NCBI GenBank assembly: GCA_910587905.1
Contig: CAJUOF010000220.1
Location: 1-5,759, forward strand
DNA length: 5,759 bases
Direction: 5' to 3'
Source of the DNA: an uncultured Lachnospiraceae bacterium
GTDB lineage: Bacteria > Bacillota_A > Clostridia > Lachnospirales > Lachnospiraceae
Position 1 is the stretch's first letter; each line of letters starts with the position of its first letter. A program made the position numbers and the translations under genes. This document shows, one piece after another, positions 1-4,768 of the stretch. The notes beneath the pieces are model-generated. The model made no database searches and was not told where the DNA came from. It saw nothing but the letters and a program-made list of their open reading frames with translations.

Positions 1-1052
1 CGGAGTGGGTGTTTGAGCGGGGGGAGGGAGAGTACTGGCTGGTGATCGGTTCCGCCCTTCCCTGGCTGGGAGAGGGAAATTATCTCTTTTCCGTGCAGGA
101 TTTGACGGAAGTCCATGAGGAGGCGCAGGCGTTTGTGGGGCAGTTTTCCCTGGTTTGGCTTCTGTTTGTGGCGATGGTCTCTCTTCTCGGTGCGGCGTCG
201 TCGAAGCTGGTGCTTCGGCCCATAGGGAGCCTGGCGGAGGCGGCAGGGGAGATTAGCCGGGGAAATTACGGTGTTCGGGTGAAGGCAAAGCGGCGGGACG
301 AGACGGGAAGGCTGGCGGAGGCATTCAATCTCATGGCGGAGCAGGTGGAGCGGCGGGTCGGGGAACTGACTCTTGCCGGGGAAGAGAAGGAGCGACTTCT
401 CGGAAGCCTGGCCCATGAGATGCGGACGCCCATGACGGCGGTGTTTGGGTATGCGGACACGCTTCTCCATGTGAAGCTTAAAGAGAAGGAGAAAGAGCGG
501 GCTCTTCGAACGATTTATGAACAGGCCGGATATCTGCAGCGACTTTCCGCGAAGCTGATGGAGCTTACGGCTCTCCATCAAAATGCGTCGATTTCCATGG
601 AAGAGCAGAGTTTGGGGGAGATTCTTGGGCAGGCGGTCCGGATGGCGGAGGGAAGGCATCCAAACCGGAGGTTTTTCATGGATGGAGAGACGGATGTTTC
701 TGTCTGCGGGGACGGGGATCTGCTGGTGAGCCTCTTCGTCAATCTCCTTGACAACGGGGCGAAAGCGTCCGGTCCGGGGCAGACGGTTCAGGCGGTGATC
801 CAGGACAGGCAGGTGGTGATCCGGGACTCAGGGAAGGGCATGACGAGGGCGGAGCTTGATCGGATCCGGGAGCCTTTTTATCGGGCGGATCGGTCCGGAC
901 AGGAGGGGATCGGTCTCGGTCTTGCCATCTGCGAGCAGATCGCCCGCCTTCATGGAGCAGAGCTTTCTTTTGAGAGCCGGGCAGGTGAGGGAACGACGGT
1001 GACGGTTTCTTTTTGCCCGACGGAAGCTTACAAAACGTTTACAGGGCGATGA
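1..1052 (+). CDS. Sensor histidine kinase of a two-component system, 5' end cut by window edge
   Basis: This is a membrane-bound sensor kinase that would autophosphorylate on histidine and pass the phosphate to a response regulator, probably encoded just upstream outside the window. The frame is open to base 1 (first complete codon at 3), so the N-terminus is missing. Counting from the GTG at 9, there is a remnant of the extracytoplasmic part (about 1-43), a membrane segment (about 44-66), a HAMP linker starting at the RPIGSLAEAA motif (about 70-117), and a HisKA domain with H-box SLAHEMRTP and phospho-acceptor His136. The HATPase domain has N-box NLLDNGAK (Asn245, Asn249), G1 box DSGKGM (273-278), F box around FYRAD and G2 box GIGLGL (300-305). 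All catalytic motifs are intact. The N-box has Gly250 where Ala is usual. The domain order matches family kinases in Clostridia. The signal sensed cannot be read from this fragment. Confidence 0.93.
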   Translation, partial: EWVFERGEGEYWLVIGSALPWLGEGNYLFSVQDLTEVHEEAQAFVGQFSLVWLLFVAMVSLLGAASSKLVLRPIGSLAEAAGEISRGNYGVRVKAKRRDETGRLAEAFNLMAEQVERRVGELTLAGEEKERLLGSLAHEMRTPMTAVFGYADTLLHVKLKEKEKERALRTIYEQAGYLQRLSAKLMELTALHQNASISMEEQSLGEILGQAVRMAEGRHPNRRFFMDGETDVSVCGDGDLLVSLFVNLLDNGAKASGPGQTVQAVIQDRQVVIRDSGKGMTRAELDRIREPFYRADRSGQEGIGLGLAICEQIARLHGAELSFESRAGEGTTVTVSFCPTEAYKTFTGR

Positions 1053-1085
1053 AGATTTTTTCGGGACTTTCTTTTATAGTGGTAT

Positions 1086-1118
1086 CAGGATCCGAAACGT
1101 CAGAGATATCCGGATCTG
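1086..1118 (+). repeat. Inverted repeat between kinase and lipoprotein genes
   Basis: Arms CAGGATCCG (1086-1094) and CGGATCTG (1111-1118) can form eight base pairs with one bulged G around a 16-nt loop. No T-run follows on either strand, so this does not look like an intrinsic terminator. It sits in the 94-nt gap inside a probable operon and could be a processing or stability element, or chance. Confidence 0.4.
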
Positions 1119-1146
1119 AAAAGCAGAAAAGAGAGGAGTTTAGCTT

Positions 1147-2496
1147 ATGAGGAAGAGAATGATCGCCCTGCTCACGGCAGGGGTTCTGTTCAGCCTGATG
1201 GTGGGCGTCGGCTGCGGGAAGGTGGCGGTGGAGAACATCGCGGTGAGGAAGACGACGTCTTCGGAGACAGAAGAGGAAGGCGTGAAGGGCGGAGAAGAAG
1301 GGACGCCGGAAGGAGAAAAAGACGGGAAGGAAGGCAGCCGTGAGGAGACGGAGGTTCCAAGGAAGGAATCGGCGAAGGAGGCGGGGGAGACGGAGAGACA
1401 AAAGGCCCTGCGGGAAGAGCTAGGAGTCCCAGAACAGTTTTCAGCAGAGTATACGGATGAATGGGGAGTGACCCAGGTCATCGACGCAAAGGTCACGGTG
1501 CCAGATGCGGATACGTTTCTGATTTATCCGGCAGAAGAAAAAATTTTCAGAGACGAGGATATCCGGACCATCCTGAAACCGATCCTGGGGGAGGGGGGGC
1601 TGTATCGCTTCGAGCCGGAGGATTATGAGCATCTGGTCAGCCGGGCCGCCGGGCTGAAGCGCCGTTTGGAGAACAAAGACTATCAGGGGGAGGAAGAGAG
1701 GCAGAGTTTGGAGGAGACGCTGGATACCACAGAGAAATGCATACAGGACATGCAGGGGGAGGTTAGGAAGACGGCGGTGCCTCTTCGGATGACACAGGAG
1801 GAAAAGCTGGATTCCGAACAGTTTTTTGACTGTCTGACTGGCTTTACGGACTGGGAGCAGAGAACGGCCGAGGTGCTGGTGAGTAAGTACGGTCTAGTTT
1901 TCTGGGCATGGCCGGAGTCAGAGCAAGGCGGATGCACGATCTCCGCGGAGCAGGCGGAGACGTTGGCGAAAGAGTATATGAGGAAGATGGGGCTTTCGGA
2001 GGAACTGACGCTTGATTATTCCGGAATGCGGGAGCCGGATGACAGGAGCGGGGAGCAGGAGGGGCATGTGTTCGCCTACGTCCGGTCGGTGGGAGGAGTA
2101 CCGATCGGATACTGGGGCGCCGGAGGTCTCTATTTTGTTATCGATGACCTAGGGGTGCGATGGATCGAATACAGCGACTATGTGGCCGGGCAGGGCGGAG
2201 AACCGGTGGAGCTTCTTCCATTTTCCCAGATCCGGAAAATCTATGAGGAGACTCCCATTCGGATCTCATGTGAGCCTGGAGAATTAAAGGCTGTCGCCGT
2301 CGACGAGATCCGCCTGGTTTATCGGTGGGTGCCGGATTCTGGGGAAGGCGCTGCCGGATATCTGGTCCCTGTCTGGGAGGCTTTTGGAACCTATGAGAGT
2401 ACGGATGAAAATGGGGTGCTTCACAATTCCGATCCTACAATGCGGGAATGCCTCCTGGCGGTGAACGCCGTCGACGGGACGATCCTGGACAATTGA
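1147..2496 (+). CDS. Secreted lipoprotein, DUF6034-like
   Basis: This is a 449-residue protein predicted to be exported and lipid-anchored on the outer face of the membrane. The start has a good ribosome binding site (GAGAGGAG, 1131-1138, 8 nt spacing). The N-terminus is a type II signal peptide: MRKR, a hydrophobic stretch (5-22) and Cys23 in GVGC. The lipobox is weak because position -3 is Gly. Residues about 32-90 form a highly charged linker rich in Glu, Lys and Gly. The rest is globular, with a late segment LLPFSQI and a C-terminus with VPVWEAFG followed by LLAVNAVDGTILD, a pattern I associate with the DUF6034 lipoproteins of Lachnospiraceae. The molecular function is unknown. Its place behind a sensor kinase suggests a surface partner or a target of that system (inference). 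The stop TGA is followed at once by an in-frame TAG. Family assignment is from memory and moderately sure. Confidence 0.85.
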   Translation: MRKRMIALLTAGVLFSLMVGVGCGKVAVENIAVRKTTSSETEEEGVKGGEEGTPEGEKDGKEGSREETEVPRKESAKEAGETERQKALREELGVPEQFSAEYTDEWGVTQVIDAKVTVPDADTFLIYPAEEKIFRDEDIRTILKPILGEGGLYRFEPEDYEHLVSRAAGLKRRLENKDYQGEEERQSLEETLDTTEKCIQDMQGEVRKTAVPLRMTQEEKLDSEQFFDCLTGFTDWEQRTAEVLVSKYGLVFWAWPESEQGGCTISAEQAETLAKEYMRKMGLSEELTLDYSGMREPDDRSGEQEGHVFAYVRSVGGVPIGYWGAGGLYFVIDDLGVRWIEYSDYVAGQGGEPVELLPFSQIRKIYEETPIRISCEPGELKAVAVDEIRLVYRWVPDSGEGAAGYLVPVWEAFGTYESTDENGVLHNSDPTMRECLLAVNAVDGTILDN

Positions 2497-2539
2497 TAGG
2501 TGAAAAAAGAAATAAAAACAGAATTTTCTTAAATTTTCA

Positions 2540-2568
2540 TTGAGTTTATAAAAATTTTATGATAGGAT
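2540..2568 (+). promoter_or_regulatory. Sigma-A type promoter for the nucleobase permease
   Basis: The -35 box is TTGAGT (2540-2545) and the -10 box is TAGGAT (2563-2568), with exactly 17 bp between them. A TGA directly before the -10 box gives the extended -10 TGN motif. The region upstream of the -35 box (about 2501-2539) is made of A- and T-tracts and resembles an UP element. The expected start of transcription is near 2575, leaving a leader of about 87 nt. Confidence 0.7.
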
Positions 2569-2575
2569 AGTCATG

Positions 2576-2589
2576 GTGTTTATAAACAC
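2576..2589. repeat. Perfect 14-bp palindrome at the predicted transcription start
   Basis: GTGTTTATAAACAC is its own reverse complement. It begins about 8 bp after the -10 box, so it covers the predicted start site. As DNA it could be an operator for a dimeric repressor. As RNA it could fold into a 5-bp hairpin with a TATA loop at the very 5' end of the transcript. Confidence 0.6.
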
Positions 2590-2590
2590 A

Positions 2591-2640
2591 GCCGGGGCAG
2601 AGAAATTTCCTGTTCCGGCCTGTTGCGTGTGAGAAGCGCA
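2591..2640 (+). promoter_or_regulatory. Structured leader with two hairpins upstream of the permease
   Basis: GCCGGGGCAG (2591-2600) pairs with CTGTTCCGGC (2610-2619) over ten base pairs, two of them G-U, around a 9-nt loop. A second small stem pairs TGCG (2624-2627) with CGCA (2637-2640). No T-run follows, so it is not a terminator. Segment 2606-2611 (TTTCCT) is also complementary to AGGAAA (2654-2659), which overlaps the permease Shine-Dalgarno, with CCG (2615-2617) able to add pairs to CGG (2651-2653). A conventional purine riboswitch core is not recognisable. A translational control role is inference. Confidence 0.4.
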
Positions 2641-2661
2641 TAGAAAGAAACGGAGGAAAAT

Positions 2662-3990
2662 ATGGAAAAGTTTTTCAAACTGAAGGAACACGGCACAAAT
2701 GTAAAGACAGAAGTTATTGCCGGCGTTACCACCTTCTTCGCCATGGCCTACATCATTTTCGTAAATCCCACATATCTGGCCGCCGAGGGTACGGGGATGG
2801 ATTTTACGGCGGTCATGGTTGCCACCTGCCTTTCGGCGGCCATCGGTACGCTGCTTACGGCTTTTATCGCCAATGTGCCTTTTGCACAGGCGCCCGGCAT
2901 GGGCTTGAATGCGTTTTTTACCTATACGCTATGTTTTAAAATGGGATATACCTGGCAGCAGGGCCTGACCATTGTCCTGATCTCCGGTATCCTGTTTCTG
3001 GTGGTTACGGTCTCTCCCCTTAGAAGTAAGATCATTGCGGCGATCCCGACCTGTTTAAAGGATGCGATTTCGGTGGGCATCGGGCTTTTCATTGCCTTTA
3101 TCGGTCTTCTGAATGCGGGGATCGTGCAGTGTGTCGGGGTGGAAGGCGGCAGCGGTTATACGGATATGGGCGGCATCACCAAGGGGACGGCTCTCTTAGC
3201 CCTCATCGGCCTTCTGATCACTGGAGTCCTGATTGCCCATAAGGTCAAGGCGGCGATTTTTATCGGTATCATTGCCACGACCATCATCGGTATTCCCATG
3301 GGGATCACCACCATGCCGGAGAGCATGACCATGAGCAACATCGGAAATATCGGCTTGACGGCGTTTCATTTAGATTTCGGCGGCGTGATGTCCCTGGGAT
3401 TTTTGCCTCTCGTCACGGCGGTAATCAGCTTCTTTATCGTGGACTGCTTTGACACGGTGGGGACCCTGCTCGGCACGGCCGGCAATGCGGGGATGTTAGA
3501 CAAGGACGGAAACCTTCCCGGCGGTGACCGGGCACTGATCGCCGACGCGGTTGCCACCTGCGTGGGCGCCTGCCTCGGAACCTCCACGGTAACTACCTTC
3601 GTGGAGTCCTCCACCGGCATCCAGGAGGGCGGCCGGACCGGACTTGCCTCCGTGGTGACGGGACTTTTGTTCCTGCTGTGCGTGCTTTTGGCTCCCATTG
3701 CCGGGATCGTGCCCAGTGCGGCGACGGCTCCCGCCCTGATCATCGTGGGTGTCTATATGATGATGGGTGCGGCGAAGATCAACTGGGGTGATTTTGAGAC
3801 GGCTCTGCCCTGCTTCTTAACCATCTCCATGATGCCTTTCGCCTACAGCATTTCCGACGGCATCGGCTTTGGATTTATCTCCTACGCCGTGATCAAAATC
3901 TGCCGGGGCAAGGCCAAGGAAGTGCCCGTACTGGTGTATATCCTGTCGGTGATCTTCATCGCCATGTATATCCTGGATGCGCAGATTTAA
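2662..3990 (+). CDS. NCS2/AzgA-family purine nucleobase permease
   Basis: This is a 442-residue integral membrane transporter expected to import adenine, guanine and/or hypoxanthine by proton symport, like AzgA, PbuG and PbuO. The start ATG has GGAGG at 2652-2656 with a 5-nt gap. Family landmarks are present: the N-terminal FFAMAYIIFVNP (25-36), APGMGLNAFF (77-86), DCFDTVGTLLGTAG in the middle of the protein (261-274), and the substrate-region motif GTSTVTTFVESSTGI followed by QEGGRTGLASVVTG (306-334). Hydrophobic helices run the whole length with only short polar loops, as expected for a fold of 12 to 14 helices. Length is normal for the family and nothing is broken. The gene stands alone between its own promoter and a strong terminator. 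Exact base specificity cannot be read from sequence; a broader NCS2 label is the safe fallback. Confidence 0.95.
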   Translation: MEKFFKLKEHGTNVKTEVIAGVTTFFAMAYIIFVNPTYLAAEGTGMDFTAVMVATCLSAAIGTLLTAFIANVPFAQAPGMGLNAFFTYTLCFKMGYTWQQGLTIVLISGILFLVVTVSPLRSKIIAAIPTCLKDAISVGIGLFIAFIGLLNAGIVQCVGVEGGSGYTDMGGITKGTALLALIGLLITGVLIAHKVKAAIFIGIIATTIIGIPMGITTMPESMTMSNIGNIGLTAFHLDFGGVMSLGFLPLVTAVISFFIVDCFDTVGTLLGTAGNAGMLDKDGNLPGGDRALIADAVATCVGACLGTSTVTTFVESSTGIQEGGRTGLASVVTGLLFLLCVLLAPIAGIVPSAATAPALIIVGVYMMMGAAKINWGDFETALPCFLTISMMPFAYSISDGIGFGFISYAVIKICRGKAKEVPVLVYILSVIFIAMYILDAQI

Positions 3991-4020
3991 AGAAGAGAGC
4001 ATAAAATTAAGAAACGGGAG

Positions 4021-4060
4021 AACGCTGTGCGGAGGTGATGCTTCGCACAGTGTTTTTTTG
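4021..4060 (+). terminator. Rho-independent terminator of the permease gene
   Basis: AACGCTGTGCGGA (4021-4033) pairs with TTCGCACAGTGTT (4042-4054), with two G-U pairs and a short loop. The stem runs straight into a run of seven T (4053-4059). It lies 30 bp after the permease stop codon. There is no T-run on the other strand beside the stem, so it should work in one direction only. Confidence 0.92.
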
Positions 4061-4069
4061 TAAAAAAAC
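4052..4069. repeat. T7/A7 inverted repeat after the terminator
   Basis: GTTTTTTT (4052-4059) and AAAAAAAC (4062-4069) are perfect complements with a 2-bp gap. The repeat joins the end of the terminator to the next promoter, whose -35 box starts 3 bp later. The A-tract may act as an upstream element for that promoter (inference). Confidence 0.6.
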
Positions 4070-4071
4070 CA

Positions 4072-4099
4072 TTGACAGCGCAGGAGAAAGATGTATAAT
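4072..4099 (+). promoter_or_regulatory. Consensus sigma-A promoter for the regulator-potA operon
   Basis: Both hexamers are perfect: TTGACA (4072-4077) and TATAAT (4094-4099), with a 16-bp spacer. An A-tract lies directly upstream. Transcription should start near 4106, giving a leader of about 118 nt before the GTG start at 4224. Such a strong core promoter would be expected to need repression, which fits a regulator gene placed first in the operon. Confidence 0.88.
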
Positions 4100-4114
4100 A
4101 GAAGCTGTTTTACG

Positions 4115-4141
4115 GTTTAGATATACTAAACTTTGTGTTTA
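4115..4141. promoter_or_regulatory. Candidate operator: three alternating half-sites, 11-bp spacing
   Basis: GTTTAG (4115-4120), CTAAAC (4126-4131) and GTTTA (4137-4141) start exactly 11 bp apart and alternate in orientation. The first two make a 17-bp inverted repeat (6-bp arms, 5-bp spacer ATATA); the second and third make another with spacer TTTGT. They lie about 10 to 35 bp downstream of the predicted start of transcription, where bound repressor would block the promoter. Autoregulation by the XRE-cupin protein is an inference. Confidence 0.5.
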
Positions 4142-4208
4142 TTTATTCCGAACCGCATGGAAGGGGTTCTATCGTGTGGACGGGAGTTTTGCGCAGAGAA
4201 CGGGAGAG

Positions 4209-4215
4209 AAGGAGA
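4209..4215 (+). promoter_or_regulatory. Ribosome binding site that fixes the GTG start at 4224
   Basis: AAGGAGA lies 8 nt before GTG at 4224. A start in the same frame at 4035 would lie inside the terminator and upstream of the promoter, so it cannot be used by this transcript. The residues it would add also look nothing like an HTH protein. The GTG gives the usual XRE N-terminus M-D-I-G-Q-K-L-K-E-L-R. Confidence 0.85.
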
Positions 4216-4223
4216 CGGATTCG

Positions 4224-4757
4224 GTGGATATCGGACAGAAGCTTAAGGAACTGCGGATTTTGAAGGGGCTGACCCAGGAGGAGCTTGCGGACCGGGCGGA
4301 GCTTTCCAAGGGGTTCATCTCCCAGTTGGAGCGGGATTTGACCTCTCCCTCTATTGCGACACTGACGGACATTCTGCAGTGCCTGGGGACGACTCTGAAT
4401 GAGTTTTTCACTGCGGACACGGACGAGCAGATCGTGTTCGGAGCGGAGGATTATTTCGTGAAGGAGGACGGGGAGTTAAAAAACACAATCCAGTGGATCA
4501 TCCCCAACGCCCAGAAGAACGTGATGGAACCGATTTTACTGACTCTCGAGAAGGGGGGGGCCACCTACCCGGACACGCCCCACGAGGGGGAAGAGTTCGG
4601 CTACGTGCTCCAGGGGGCCGTCATGATCCATATCGGAACGAAAAGCTACCGGGCGAAGAAGGGGGAATCCTTCTATTTTACGCCGGATAAGAAGCATTAT
4701 CTCACGTCAAAGACGGGGGCGGTCCTGATCTGGATCAGCTCGCCGCCTAATTTTTAG
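4224..4757 (+). CDS. XRE-family HTH regulator with C-terminal cupin domain
   Basis: This is a 177-residue cytoplasmic DNA-binding regulator with a small-molecule sensing cupin domain. Residues about 4-62 form an HTH_3 domain: IGQKLKELRILKGLTQEELA, then a recognition helix region SKGFISQLERDLTSPSIATL, ending at LNEFF. Residues about 100-172 form a cupin_2 barrel with HEGEEFGYVLQG (from His120) as motif 1 and GESFYFTPDKKH (to His158) as motif 2. The first motif lacks the usual HxH pair, so metal binding is uncertain. Regulators of this form, including PuuR, often control polyamine or amino-acid uptake and metabolism. Here the gene is first in an operon with potA, 11 nt apart, so it probably senses polyamine supply and represses its own promoter (inference). 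Translation begins at GTG. A run of eight G at 4553-4560 lies inside the gene without breaking the frame. Confidence 0.93.
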   Translation: MDIGQKLKELRILKGLTQEELADRAELSKGFISQLERDLTSPSIATLTDILQCLGTTLNEFFTADTDEQIVFGAEDYFVKEDGELKNTIQWIIPNAQKNVMEPILLTLEKGGATYPDTPHEGEEFGYVLQGAVMIHIGTKSYRAKKGESFYFTPDKKHYLTSKTGAVLIWISSPPNF

Positions 4758-4761
4758 GAGG
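4756..4761 (+). promoter_or_regulatory. potA ribosome binding site overlapping the upstream stop codon
   Basis: The AGGAGG sequence takes its first two bases from the TAG stop of the regulator gene and sits 7 nt before the potA ATG. Ribosomes ending the first gene therefore finish on the binding site of the next, an arrangement that favours coupled translation. Confidence 0.88.
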
Positions 4762-4768
4762 ATAAGCG

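Noticed and set aside
1038..1080. A separate promoter for the lipoprotein gene (TATAGT at 1075-1080)
   Set aside because: No -35 box lies at a workable distance; the nearest candidate, TTTACA at 1038-1043, is 31 bp away.
1039..1496. Minus-strand open frames over the start of the lipoprotein gene
   Set aside because: They are low-complexity, Arg-, Ser- or Pro-rich products of the Glu/Lys/Gly-rich linker on the other strand, without a ribosome binding site that I can support.
2497..2560. An intrinsic terminator after the lipoprotein gene
   Set aside because: Only weak A/T-only inverted repeats are present, with no GC-rich stem. The AT-rich stretch is better explained as promoter upstream sequence.
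2497..2661. A standard purine (guanine/adenine) riboswitch before the permease
   Set aside because: The conserved core and loop sequences expected for that class are not seen, and no outer P1-like stem closes the leader.
3366..3743. A 125-residue minus-strand open frame within the permease
   Set aside because: It lies opposite the most conserved motifs of the permease and has no family features.
4035..4223. An upstream extension of the XRE-cupin reading frame starting at 4035 (240 residues in total)
   Set aside because: It begins inside the terminator and before the promoter, has no HTH-like sequence, and a good ribosome binding site supports the GTG at 4224.
4493..4690. A 65-residue + strand open frame within the cupin domain
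   Set aside because: It is the shifted frame of a well-supported gene, with no start signal of its own.
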